DNA of 64,000 nucleotides, from the NCBI GenBank assembly GCA_947650285.1, contig CANTFL010000865.1, forward strand, positions 1-64,000. The letters are read 5' to 3'. Of the stretch, positions 1 to 11,003 are shown in pieces. Under the pieces are notes generated by a model. It did no database searches. It was given only the letters and a program-made list of their open reading frames with translations, and was not told the DNA's origin. Positions within the stretch are counted from its first letter, which is position 1. Every line of letters begins with the position of its first letter. This DNA comes from Hyaloperonospora brassicae. Its lineage: Eukaryota > Oomycota > Peronosporomycetes > Peronosporales > Peronosporaceae. The position numbers and the translations under genes are program-made.

Positions 1-38
1 GTCAATCCATCACCAAAGTGACTAATTTTTTCAGGAGT

Positions 39-500
39 GTAATGTCGCGGGAAAGGCTCTGTTACGTGTCATTGGAATGATTTGTGTCAATGTGACAAAG
101 ATCGAAAACGATCACCAAGAATCACTCGTCAACGTATGATTTGGAAGCAATATTACCTTCAAGGGTAGTATTTTTGCCTGCTCGACTTTTTGGCTGATTC
201 AGACCATGATATCAACTGAATAAACCACCAATTGATGATAGATGCGTGCAATGGGTCGTAAGCGATATTGTACAATGGACTTTGTAGCATAACAAAGTTT
301 CAGTAAGAAGATGGATGCTTTTGAACGGCTCAACTCTGTTTAATACAATTATTTTCCCCCTCATGTGAACTAGTTTTTTGCTCAGATATTTTACCCTCTC
401 TGCACGTATTGTGAACGTGAGGTTTTGTAGTGCACACCTTTGTACCATATCGGTACAAGGCTTACGAGTAATCTGGTAAGAAGTGTGATCCATGAAAAAA
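39..500 (+). mobile_element. Gypsy-type LTR, family 1 (fragment or solo LTR)
   Basis: The segment matches, in order, the reverse complement of the LTR-like block at 12480-13199. Shared words include GTGTCATTGG, GCATAACA(a/t)AGTT, TCCCCCTCAT/TTCCCTCATT, GCTCAGATA and AAGGCTTAC. It begins TGTAATGTCGCGGG, a plausible LTR 5' end (TG). At 240-265 it carries the motif (G/C)TAGAYGCGYGCAATGGGT that recurs in the other LTRs of this window. A local dyad lies at 149-172. No internal domain is seen on either side, so it is a solo LTR or the edge of an element cut by the window. The 3' limit is uncertain. Confidence 0.6.
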
Positions 501-1990
501 TTGTCAAAGAGGCTGGCTCCATCCTCTCGTACCTTTTGCATCTAGTACACAAGATGTATCCGCCGTCTCTCGCTACTCTTATCTTAAAAAATAAGTGTCG
601 CATATGATATAAAAATAGTCAGAATAGTGAACCTCCAAGTGCGCACCAAACGCACTTTGCCGACTGGGAATCTCGCACATTTTATAACCATTAGCTGCAG
701 CAACCTGTCCCCTCACCAGTGTAATATTACGATTTTCGTCCACAGATAGGAACGGTACTAGCCGTTTTGTTCTCAGCACAGGAATTTACATATCAATGAA
801 CAAAATAGGGACCGAGAAGTCCTATATATATCATTTTGTTCATAGCAGGACTGGTCGTCGACGAGATACACGAGTAGTCCCTTTTCCCAGCCTTTCGCAC
901 ACGCCCAAAGATTAAGTAGAATTTGAGTGGTCCAAACAACCAGTTGATTGGAAGACACAACGCTTGAAAACAAGCCGTCTTCGGCTTACTACAACAAGTA
1001 GTACCTTTGTTGCGAAGCGGATCAGTCCACTCTATAGAGAATACTACCACACGAAATGTAGTACATTCTGTACAAGTTCTCACTAATCCGCCGCCGCAAA
1101 AGCAGAGTTCCCGGTCAATGGTCTTGATTACGGCTGACAAGGCACAAGATGCACAAGATGGTGAGCAGAAGCTCTTATTTTTGGACATGAAGGGAACGGG
1201 CGACTATATGAGACATAACCTAGCTCTTGGAGGGTCAAACGATCAAGCAATTTGGCTCGCTTATGTTGAAGTATCAGGAACTGTGCTCTTAAAAAGAGCG
1301 CACCAGTTTCGTCTCGAGAACTGACCATTTTGGCGCAGGGACGGCTGAGGGCGCCCTTTGAGAAGGCAGCAATACGACCGAATGCAGCTACGCGTGCAAC
1401 CAAATGTTGCGTGAGGTGACGGGAGTCTTACGTTCTTGTGGCACGTTTTGTAATCATCAAAAATACCGTTTACCAAGAGTGGGGTCGCGTCGTCAATCGC
1501 TTGGACAGCTGCGTAAACATTGGGTACGCCTTCCCGCTTCAAATCGCTCTTCTCTTCTTCCGATTTCGCAGCTGAAAAGGAGTGAGGTGTTATCGTGATC
1601 CATGGCTGCTGTCGATGGGGGTCTTCTCTCCTGAAAAACAACAAAACTATGAATGTGAATCTCTATTGATGGCCGCGCGCCTTGTAAATAGCTCCGGTTT
1701 GCTCTATTCCAAAGATATACCCCTTACAATGATCCTTGTATCACCTGGCTGCACAAATGTATTCGCATCGCATCAGGGAGAAAACGTTTGTTCCATTGTA
1801 AGCCGAGCGATAGCAACGACGTGCCCGTCTTTACCTGCACATCGCATGACGATCGTCCCCCAGCTGCTAATGCGGAACCATACGCCATGTTCCTCTGTGT
1901 GTCGTACGATTGCTAACAACCTGTCGCAATTCGGTGCCAGCCATACTCGTCTGCTGCCGTGAAAATGGACGACACGCGCTTTGGCGTGCG
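501..1990. other. Unassigned region upstream of the S33 gene
   Basis: GC rises from about 40% to near 50% towards 2000. Both strands show medium-length open frames (minus 793-1188, minus 1261-1644, plus 1582-1962). None has a recognised domain, and frames overlap on opposite strands, so I call no gene. The minus frame around 1400-1640 has a coding-like composition and could be the end of a decayed divergent gene or transposon. The last 300 bp presumably include the promoter of the S33 gene. Confidence 0.4.
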
Positions 1991-2001
1991 AGAACAAGAG
2001 C

Positions 2002-2014
2002 CATTTCCCAACTT
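2002..2014 (+). promoter_or_regulatory. Oomycete Inr-like core promoter
   Basis: The 13 bases CATTTCCCAACTT match the oomycete initiator consensus CATTYYNCAWTTT at 12 of 13 positions. It lies 30 bp before the ATG at 2044, the normal spacing for the short 5' leaders of oomycete mRNAs. The consensus is established knowledge; its use here is inference. Confidence 0.6.
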
Positions 2015-2043
2015 CGTGGGCCTCGACAACACCGCCGCAAGAG

Positions 2044-3832
2044 ATGATGCATCTTCCTATCGTGCTGAGCCTTCTCGCGGCTGGATTGATCGGCCGGTGC
2101 GCGGCCGCTTCCAATTCCACGTCGGACCGTTCATTTCCCAGGTGGAAACCTTGCTCGGCGTTCACCATTCCCGGCGAACACGAATACGAGGCCGAGTGCG
2201 TGACCTACGAGGCTCCGTTGTGTCATTCTGGTATCTGTAAGGTACCGGTGAACGTGAAGCCGACCATTGAGGTGTTCGTCAAGCGGTTGCGTGCCAAGGG
2301 GGGCAGGGCGGATAACGCAGCGAATGTGTGGCTGATCTCTGGGACTGAGTCGACCCCAGGCAAGTGGAGGTTTTGAGTGTGCCATGCTATAGCAAGGAAC
2401 TAATTGATGACTCATGTGGGTATGTGTAGTGGAACAATCGATGGTGACGCTGCACAAAAGACTGAAAGGAGCAGTCAACGTGTACACGATGGACCTTCGC
2501 GGCACGGGACGGAGTACACGGCTCCATTGCGAGCTAGTTGAGCAGACGACGGGCCAAAACGAGCCTGAGATGGTGTGGTTGGAGATTCCCGAGTGTGCTG
2601 AGAAGCTGCAGAAAGCGTATGGAAACCTTGCCTCGTTCTCAACAACGAGCGCTGCAATGGACATTTCCACCTTCATCTCCGAGCACACGAACGACGAGTA
2701 CACAATCGTGTACGGCGTGAGCTACGGTACGATGGCCGTCCAGCGCCTGATGCAGTTGAGTCCGCCAATTGTGAACGGATACGTTTTGGACAGCGCCATG
2801 GCCTATTCGGTAGCACCAGACGAGAAGACCTATGTGACACAGTATGATGTCGACTTCAGCGACGTGGGCGAGCGTTTCATGAAGCTGTGCGCGCATGACG
2901 TCGACTGCGCATCTCACTTTGAATCCACCAGTCTGTCTGCTACGCTTCATAACGTGCTTCGGAGATTCGACAGCAATCCCACGTCGACCTGTGCTAAAGT
3001 TATGGTTTTGGGGACTGAAGGCGACCCATCCATTGACGTTCGCCAAACACTGGGCTTTCTTCTGTTGAATCCAAGCACGCGATTCTTGATTCCCCCGTTG
3101 GTGTTCAGGCTCAATCGATGCAATCTCGACGACCGCAAAGCCTTGCTGTCCTTTCGCCTAGCCATCTCCCAACAGGATTTGGTACCGTACAGGTCCGAGG
3201 CTTATAATTCGGACGTGCGCGCAATGTTGGTTAAGTTTTCCGAAATGTGGGAGACACCTTCGCCACTCGCCACCGACCTGCTAATTCGGTACGAGAACCT
3301 GAGCATGACCACCGAAGCAGCTTACACAGCGGTTAGCTGGTTTTGTCGCTACTCGAAAGAGCAGTCTCCGGCGTGTGAAGAAGGAGGAATCTTTCAGTAC
3401 GAAGCCGACTCCATCACATACCCGCACGACCAGTACTGGGACAAGCCAGCGGCTGTTCCCAGCCATGCCAGCGTGCTAATGATGCATGGCAGACTGGACC
3501 CAGAGAATCATTTCAAGTACGCCAAGAGTTTGTTTGAGACGCTCGACACTTCTAGAAAGGAACTTGTTGCATTCGACTACGCGCCGGGGGTGACGATCGA
3601 AACGACCCCGTTTGGAGTTGGTGGCAAGAACTGCGGAATGGAGTTGCTGCTCTCGTACGTCTCGAGTAGCGCTAACCTCAAACGCGTGGACAAGTCCTGC
3701 GTGGGTAAAATGCCTGCGCTCAACATGAAGGTGTCGCCTGAACTCGCGAAAACGTACCTCGACGCCGGGGATGCGTATGATGACGTCCCTGCCCCAGCGG
3801 CGCAGAACGGAAAAGTGAAAGCGGCAGTTTGA
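2044..3832 (+). pseudogene. Secreted S33-family serine protease (alpha/beta-hydrolase), broken near residue 100
   Basis: This is the one long host gene in the window. Two in-frame ATGs (2044, 2047) start a signal peptide (MMHLPIVLSLLAAGLIGRC, then AAA), chosen because the Inr-like motif lies 30 bp upstream. The first frame runs to a TGA at 2374-2376; the rest is open in another frame (about 2414-3832). Total length is 3x596+1 nt, so the parts differ by one net base. Family landmarks: VWLIS before the expected oxyanion motif; MDLRGTGRST; the nucleophile elbow YGVSYGT (Ser codon 2720-2722); and MMHGRLDPEN (candidate acid Asp 3497-3499). The break at about 2340-2430 falls on the expected GGPG..S motif, which cannot be read there. 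I found no GT-AG intron that restores frame. The usual AxHG context of the catalytic His reads YAPGVT (3578-3595), without His. An intact active protease is therefore unlikely. A sequencing error could explain the frameshift but not the missing His. Confidence 0.75.
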
Positions 3833-4430
3833 TGATGCATCGCTGAGCTGAAGACAAAGTGTTAGCGTGAGACCAGTCATGGTTTAACTGCAATAAAGAA
3901 CCGCTGAATACCTGACAGCCGCTCTGTCCTCTTTCGACAGCAGCAATCGTCCTCCTCGTCTGTTTGATATCTACAAACGTGCGCACGTTCACGTTGGCTC
4001 TCTTTTGTACGTGCATGCACGTTTCTACGCACACATGGCAGCAAAGCAAGTCATACGCGACGCAGCCTACCGTTGTCGTGACCGAAAAGTAAGCGCGCTC
4101 AATTGACAGCTTGATAGCCGTAGATGCACATACGAGAGACGCGGGTCGAGTTCCTGTTCCCGATGGCTAAGACAGTATCGCCGCTGGTCGTTTGCTGCGA
4201 TGCGCAATGTACATCACAGCACTGCGAGTCTCGGACACGCTTCGTCGCAAATGCAGTAAAGTTCCTGCGTGATCGCTGATACTACTCGTCGACGATTGTG
4301 TTAGGACGCACAGCTCGATGGCTGATCGCGTCGATCAATTCCGTGCGCCATTACACAGTGCAGACAAATGCAGTATACACCATCGAGTTTAAGCTGATGG
4401 CGGACTTCTACACCAAATTGAAGGGCGCGG
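3050..4430. repeat. Left arm of an inverted duplication (S33 3' half plus 3' flank)
   Basis: The segment is repeated in inverse orientation at 33255-34640 with only scattered substitutions. Examples: GCTGTCAATTGAGCGCGCTT at 33583-33602 matches the complement of 4097-4116, and the stretch around 4301-4420 is re-found at 33275-33400. Homology covers the last 260 codons, the stop, the AATAAA and about 530 bp of non-coding flank, and fades near 4430. The duplicated unit is therefore genomic DNA rather than a spliced cDNA copy. The flank 3898-4440 holds no gene. Confidence 0.85.
3892..3897 (+). terminator. Poly(A) signal AATAAA of the S33 gene
   Basis: AATAAA lies 60 bp after the stop codon and is preserved in the inverted copy (33795-33800 on the minus strand). 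Position and conservation support a polyadenylation signal. Confidence 0.5.
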
Positions 4431-4463
4431 TCACCGCCGGAGATTGACATCGAAGTTGGGGAA

Positions 4464-5085
4464 GGATCATTCTGTCTTTGGGTCGTTATGACTGCGCTAA
4501 GATACCTGTATGGATCTCTCCCTAATCTTCTACCATAATCTGTCGTTCTTCTCCTCGCTTTCTCGTTCTGCTTGCTCGAGACGTCGGGCTTCACGGGGGA
4601 CACTCAACAGAGGATACGTGGAAACGGGTATCCAGTCCTGGGGGCAGACAGGGCGCAAAAACCGCAGAAAACGCCGGGTTCTAAACCGATCACCCCCGAC
4701 AGGCCGCTGGTGCACCTGGACGGTCCCGATCAAAATCACGTTCTAGGCGAGTTCTCTTCGTGGGACGGGATCCGCGCTGGGCGAACGGGTCGGCGACTGA
4801 AGAAGGCGGACGGAAAATAGCAGGAAATCGCTTGCGCCTTGGGTGCAGGGGTTCGACACTCCGTCGATATGCCCCACACCGCGGGATACCGGGGGATTGC
4901 TTCCCTCTCGGGTCGCACGCTGCGGTGCCTCCCGAAGCACGCGCAGCGGAGAAAAGGCCGCCCTCCTTTGAACCTTGCCCTCACTAAGGGGGACTTCCCG
5001 TCCAAGGTAAGGGAACCAGATGACTGGCTCTTAGGAGGTCTTCGTCTCGGGTCGGTGTTGCTCGAAGAGCCGAAATTGGGGAAGT
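4464..5085 (+). other. GC-rich unassigned segment with one broken 172-codon frame
   Basis: GC is visibly higher than on either side. One plus frame is open from 4572 to 5087 except for a TAG at 4818-4820. It encodes a basic, Arg/Gly-rich product with no motif I recognise. Other frames are also fairly open, as expected at high GC, so coding is not proven. The segment is bracketed by the 9-mer TTGGGGAAG (4455-4463 and about 5077-5085) and by GATTGACATCGAAGT (4442-4456 and 5086-5100). It could be an inserted element or a captured gene piece. Confidence 0.45.
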
Positions 5086-5099
5086 GATTGACATCGAAG

Positions 5100-6455
5100 T
5101 GTATGTGTGTGGAGACCGGGAGATGCTAAATACACCGGGCATGATTGCTAAATACACCGGCGCCTATCCATTAGACTTGATGTTTATATGACAATAGTGG
5201 TATCACATCCAGCCCACGTCAATTCGAATATGACAGAATCAGCTTGTCAGAAACGCACCTTTATCGTAGCCAGGCCATCTCTGGTCCTACATGTGCTGCA
5301 GCATAGCTCTCGTGTGTAAGATTCCATAAGTGCCTTTCTGTTTGCCTTCTGAACGATATTGTGGACGTCCCTTGCATTTAGAGGACACCCGCCTTCTTAA
5401 ACTGGTTGACAATGTCCAATGTAAATCACATACAGACAAAAAACAGACAATGACCTGCTGTACATGACTTCAACACGCACACATACACGTAAAGAAGCTC
5501 CATCTTGATGCATCTGGACGACCTTTGAATCCATATCGTCAATATTTTGCGAGGCACGTCTCGCCGTCGGCAGCGCTGATATCATGGTCTTGCTGATAGA
5601 ACGGGATTGAGCAGTGTGGCAGATGTCCACACAAAGCGTTGACGAGGCACTTTCTTCTGGGGCGTGCTGGTCATACATAACCACGAGCTCGTATGAACAG
5701 ACAACCTTTTTTGTCCCGCGATCTTCCATTACGGTGTGCCGACTATGGGATTCTTGTAATGACTTCCCTGCGAACATGTGAAAGAAACTGCGCTTGGGGC
5801 CTATCGAACGGCTGCGGATACACTAAAAGCAAAGCCTTCGCGTACGGCGTACTGTTTCGAAGTCTCTACAGCCGTCTTTTGACTGTTAAAAGGGCCCGAC
5901 CGGTGGAGGTTCTTCACAGGTCTATGAGAGATCAGCGGCGGCATGATTAGGGCCAGCATCGACATGCAACGTAACCTGATTTTCAGCGACGACAGAATCA
6001 GTATCAGCATTAACACCGTAGCAGTGGCAGCATCAGTAGTGGAGGTGGATGAAGGGCTCATCATCATGCATCTGACGACGGAGGATTTCTTTTTAAATTG
6101 ACGTGGTTGTGTTATAGGTGTATTTATACTTAGCTTATCCTGTAATGTTCGAATTGACATGGCCTGGATATGATAGAACGGTTGCCATACAAACATTAAG
6201 TGTAATTGATAGGCGCCGGTGTATTTAGCAATAATGGCCGGTGTACTTAGCCTCTCCCGTACAGACAGCAGTAAATTTTCTTTGTGTTATGTGCGCCGTG
6301 TTTTTGACCTATCGAGGATCATGATCATGCAAAGGCTTCGACTACAATGATTAATAAACTGTTTAGCCTTTTCTTTATTAATCTCCACCCTTTAAATTTT
6401 CAAACTGACCGGTGGCCCGAGCGCCGTCTCTGCGTCAGGTCTATTGTTTATAAAG
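5100..6455 (+). mobile_element. 5' LTR of copia relic, interrupted by a TIR element
   Basis: The LTR halves are 5100-5117 (TGTATGTGTGTGGAGACC) and 6259-6455. Joined, they align with the 3' LTR at 11004-11205: shared words include ATGTGCGCCGTGTTT, GACCTATCGAGGA and CTGCGTCA. The uninterrupted LTR would be about 210 bp. The coding order downstream confirms plus orientation. The right boundary is approximate because the LTRs have diverged. Confidence 0.75.
5118..6258. mobile_element. Non-autonomous TIR element (MULE-like) inside the copia LTR
   Basis: Bases 5118-5247 match the reverse complement of 6129-6258 over about 130 bp. Both ends start GGGAGA(T/G)GCTAA, and GCTAAATACACCGG occurs twice in each TIR or nearly so. 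The flanks GTGGAGACC (5109-5117) and GTACAGACA (6259-6267) agree at 6 of 9 bases, as a decayed 9-bp target-site duplication would. Long TIRs with a 9-bp duplication are typical of Mutator-like elements; the assignment is inference because no transposase is present. The core has a CAG/CAT-rich patch (about 5985-6060) but no convincing gene. Confidence 0.8.
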
Positions 6456-9400
6456 TTATGAGCCCAACAGGCTCGTACAATGGTGACACTGTCGCCCGAG
6501 GTCAATTTGCATCGCCAAGTGCTGCGACGAGGCGCGGGCGAATTGTTGGGGCAGAAGGATACGAGGAAAGGTTGCGCACGTTGTTGCAGGAAACGGAGAT
6601 GATTATTCGGTGGGCATGGGGGTCAAGAAGCGACGCACCGAAGACAGTAAAATGTAACAGCTTATGTCTAGGTTGATGGGGCGATCGGATCGCTTAAAAA
6701 TGACAAAGCAATATTCAAGGACAGCTTTCTGTAGGGCCATGAGTAAATAGGGTTGTGGAAGATGTTCAGATTTTACCAAGAAACAATTTGTTTACATCTA
6801 GACTAGGACGTGGGCCACGAATGCAAATCGATGCGCTGAGCGAATCACCTCAAATTAACAAAGCGAATAGGCCTGCGGACCCGACAGGGTTCATTGAACA
6901 CCAACTTCAGGATCATGGTTTACCACGGTCGCGATCGAAAAGACTTTCATTAGCCTCCTTTGACGATCTTTAGTCTGTTTCACCATTGTATCACCACCAC
7001 ACAGACGTGATATAAGACCCGCAGAACATATTAAGCACGTTCTGATGTACCCTGAAGCAAGGCATAAAAGCTTGCAAACCGTTTGTGATGGAGCGGATTT
7101 GTACGAAGGACTTGGCTCTAGTTTTCGGAATGGGGACGTCGTTTCGAAAGACAGGTAAATTCGACCCAATCAGCCTGTGGTTTCCTATGGCCGAAAGATG
7201 TTATAATTTGATCTTCTTGAACACTATTCCCTCCCAAGCATGGCCGAGCGTTACACTCATAAACAACTGGAAACGTGGTGTAATCAATGCCCACCCTTCA
7301 ATACGTAACGATTAGAATGCTTGAAGAATTGATACACATATCACTCCAACCAACACATGAGACTATCCACAAAACCGAAGGATCCAAAGAAAAAATGGAC
7401 TGAATATTTTTCGCTATCTTGTGGTTTTGGCTAAAATGGTGGAAGTGTCGGAAGGAGATGTCGACTTTCTGGTCCTTAACAAGATAGTACATTACGCATC
7501 AAGAGACGTGATGGTAGTGCTGATGGCGAAGGTAGATAATCGAAAGACGGATTATTTGAAGCTAGCTGAAGAGCTGCCTCATTTCGTCCAATCTCAGTAA
7601 TCCGTGCCAAAAAAACAAATTTCGGGAGGTGTTGCGAACGTCGCTCGAGATCAGAGATTTCTTGAGACTCGAAGGTGTCACGAAAATGGCGAGATTAGAC
7701 ATAAGACAGATGTGTCCAAATAGAAGCACTGGAATTTTAAAAGGTAGCGTAAACTCTACGCTGGCCATACTAGCTAAGGAAGTTTTTTCTATTGACTACT
7801 GGATATTGGATAGTGGATCAAGCCGTCATTTATGCAGCAATATTTCGTGGTTGGACGCAGGTATAGACTCCAACGTTACGTGTATTATGCATAATGTAAA
7901 AGAGCTTATGATCAGAATATTGGATAATGTGACACGGCTTGAATTAGCGTGTGTCAAAAAAACACTGTACAGCTATACAAACTTTTGTTCGTGGTCGAAC
8001 TTGATCTCAATTTAATTTCGTACGTAAAAGTGGATGCCAATCGGAATGCACTCGGTCCTCGTGGTACACACTGTGTACGAGAGACGCGTCATGGAAAATG
8101 TGTAATTATACAGGTGGATCGATCGCAAAGTGTACTTATAGTCAAGTTCACTGTTGTACAAACACGACATCAACCTCGTGCTTTAGGTTTAGCGGCACTT
8201 GTAGAAAACTTCGAGTCAAAGTCTAATAGCCACGACGAACCTCAATGGGATACGCTATGTGATTTTTATCTACGCTTGTGCCATTTGCATTAAGTTTCCA
8301 TCAAGAGACTGGATCGAAATTCGTCGCCGGTCATCATTCTTACTGATCGCACACGTGTCAACCTTTTGACATGTATACATGGTAAACAGAGCAAAACTCG
8401 ACAGCCTACTCAAGATACTGGGGCAAAATGTCCCATCGACCGATTTAGCGGGGTCATTTGCTCGATCTAAATTATCCCAAGACGCCAAAAGACAGGGGGG
8501 ATCATTAAATATTATAATTTGTGGATCGTAAAGTCAACCACGTTAAGATTTTTCTTGCCCGCAATACGGAGTAAGCGGCTAAATAATTTAAAAATTCTGG
8601 TTGTAATGCGAGAAGCTTTTAAATTTGTCGAGTTCACGTTTTGCGTATTGACCTAGGGAGTATATACTCAAATGTTTATTCATTTTGTCAAACGTCTGGT
8701 GTCGCTCGTCAGCGTAGCGAGGCAAAAATCCAAGCTAAAATTGGAAACGCGGAACTTACGATCCGTATCATTATAAATGTGACAGGGTTTATATTTTTTT
8801 CAGCGGTCTGCGCTAAATGTCCTATTGAATGCAGCTCAATACGGTACGTACGTGTTTCGTCGGTCGCCGACGAATGATCCTAATGGTAAAGAATCTCCGA
8901 TCGAGATAATAACAAATGTCCTATCAGCTTTAAACAAAAGTGTGGTATTTCTTTCTCCATACTCGGTGTACCGAGACCCGAAAAAGAACGCAATGGCGAA
9001 GCGTGCACAACGTGGTCTTATTGCTAGGATTGGTGATGACAACAAAGAATATTTAGTGATTTTTCCTAAGGATTGCATTGTCTCTATTACGAAACATATA
9101 CGCGACATCGAGCCGCTGAATAAAGAGCATAATTAATTACTCTTGGGTCACAACATCGCTCGTTGTATAGATGCGATAGCAATTTGCGTGTAATGAGGCC
9201 GACGAAAATCCATTGGTATTTACCGACGTTCGAACAACCCAGTTTCGGCTAGGAACCGTATATTGGCAAAACTATGCATGCTGGGTCCGATGGCAATCCA
9301 GAAGTGTGTCAGGCGGTGAATCTGGTTTTGAAGTGGTAAATAACGTGACGGATAAGGATCTGTCGAAATTCCGCGAAGCAATTCAAATCGTTAAAAAATT

Positions 9401-11003
9401 TGAAGGAGAACCCGCGATGCATGAATATATTGACGAATTAAAGAATTACCACGTGTGAAACATGGTGGTGATACCTTAAATGTCAATTGTCTACATACCA
9501 AATGTGTGAACAAGACAAATCGCAAGCAGATAGGGACTCGGAGCGATACAAAGCACGCTTGGTCGCGTCCGGAACAAACAAGGTTTTAGTAGCGCCAACA
9601 ACGTCACTTTTTCATCCGTGATGGAAATGTCGAGCGTAAAGCTCATATTGGCTTTGACGAAAATACGAAGAGTCCCGGCACAGCATGTTGACATCCCAAA
9701 CTTATGCGGCAAGGCCGAAAAAAGAATCTGATCTCGACATTTTTTTTGCGGATCCCGCAAGGAATGAACGTGGATCACGCCAAACTGTAGTCATTACAGT
9801 CGAGAAAAAAATGAATTGTCGCTTGATCGAAGGAATGCGCTTTATTGATAAAAAACTGGATGACTTTGAACTGAATTGCTGCACATGAAGCTAAATCTGC
9901 TTGACTTAAAAAAGAGTCTTACAAACATGTGTGCGTACTAGAAACGGGACGATACGCGCCTTACTGTTGTGGGTGTAAACGTTGGCGACCTTCTGGTAAC
10001 GGCCAGAACATCATCGCTGATCGACATTTTTTTTGCCGATTTGGAATTGTCTGTGAAAATTTGGAGAATTCCCACAATTATTTTTAAATGGGAACTTATT
10101 ACGATGATGGAAATGGCTAGAGATCGATCAATACGGATAAATTTGGGACAAGTTGAAGGACCTGGGTCTGAAGGTTGCTCGAGATACGCGACCCCCTATA
10201 GACGATACTACTTACTAGATCCCGGAAAATGATATCCTGCCTCCTAGTGATCTTGACGCGCCAAATTAGATCGCAGACGGGAAGTCTGATATGGACATCG
10301 GACTACACCCGTCCATATATATCGTTTGCGGTTCATCGTACGACCAGACGTTTGCATCGCTGGACGGAAGTCGGTCGATAACTCGCCAAAACGATAGCCA
10401 GATACATCCAAGGGTCAAAAGAGATCCGTCTGCGAATGAAAGAGCAAAATGATTTAAGTGCACCGCTCACTTTGGTGGGTATAGTAATGCAGACTTTGCT
10501 GCAAATAAGAACGATCGTAAACCCGTCACGAGGGGATATGTTGATGTTGCAGGAATGCCAGTTGCATGGTATACGCACAAGCAAGGTGGGGTTTCTATCT
10601 CTAACATGGAAACAGAGTTTACTGCAGCGTTGGCCGTGGTAGCAGAGATGATTGGGATCAAATAATTGCTCGAGGAAATGGGGATTGATTGTGCGATGAC
10701 ATGTCATTTAAGGTTGACAATGAATCAGCTATTGGGCAACTTGACGAAGAATCTTCGTCCAATGCAAAACACGTTGATGTGAAAATCAAATTTATGCGGC
10801 CGTTTGCCAACCGTAAGATTCTTACGACTGAGTATTGCGAAGGGCTTCGCGAACCAACTGACATGATGATAAAAAACCTTGGGCGCCGAGATGGAGTAGT
10901 TAAAGAAATTAATCGCTTGGTACTACAATACGTAAGCAGGTTCACGATTAGAACGACTCAAACTGGCGCATTTTTTAGGAGTGATAGGACTTGTATGTAA
11001 AGT
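6456..11003 (+). pseudogene. Ty1/copia gag-pol relic
   Basis: Decayed polyprotein with many stops and frameshifts, read across three frames. Gag-like coding runs from about 6457 to 7700, including an open stretch RYLVVLAKMVEVSEG at about 7411-7455 and a knuckle remnant ending RQMCPNR (about 7703-7723). The protease motif WILDSGSSRHL has its DSG at 7809-7817. Integrase covers about 8240-9136, including NRSPTN-like RRSPTNDP and TVYRDP-like SVYRDPKKNA. RT follows with the YVDD box mutated to NVGD (9978-9989) before LLVTARTSS. RNaseH from 10483 reads RKPVTRGYVDVAGMPVAWY and ends in a TAA at 10663; AKHVDVKIKF follows near 10770. PR-IN-RT-RH order is diagnostic of copia. The element cannot be autonomous. 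Confidence 0.9.

Noticed and set aside
1773..2168. 131-codon minus frame over the protease promoter and signal peptide
   Set aside because: Antisense to the better supported signal-peptide frame; no domain.
4736..5005. 89-codon minus frame in the GC-rich segment
   Set aside because: High GC opens several frames; no motif favours this one over the plus frame.
5397..5777. 126-codon minus frame inside the MULE-like element as a transposase
   Set aside because: No transposase motif; element length fits a non-autonomous copy.
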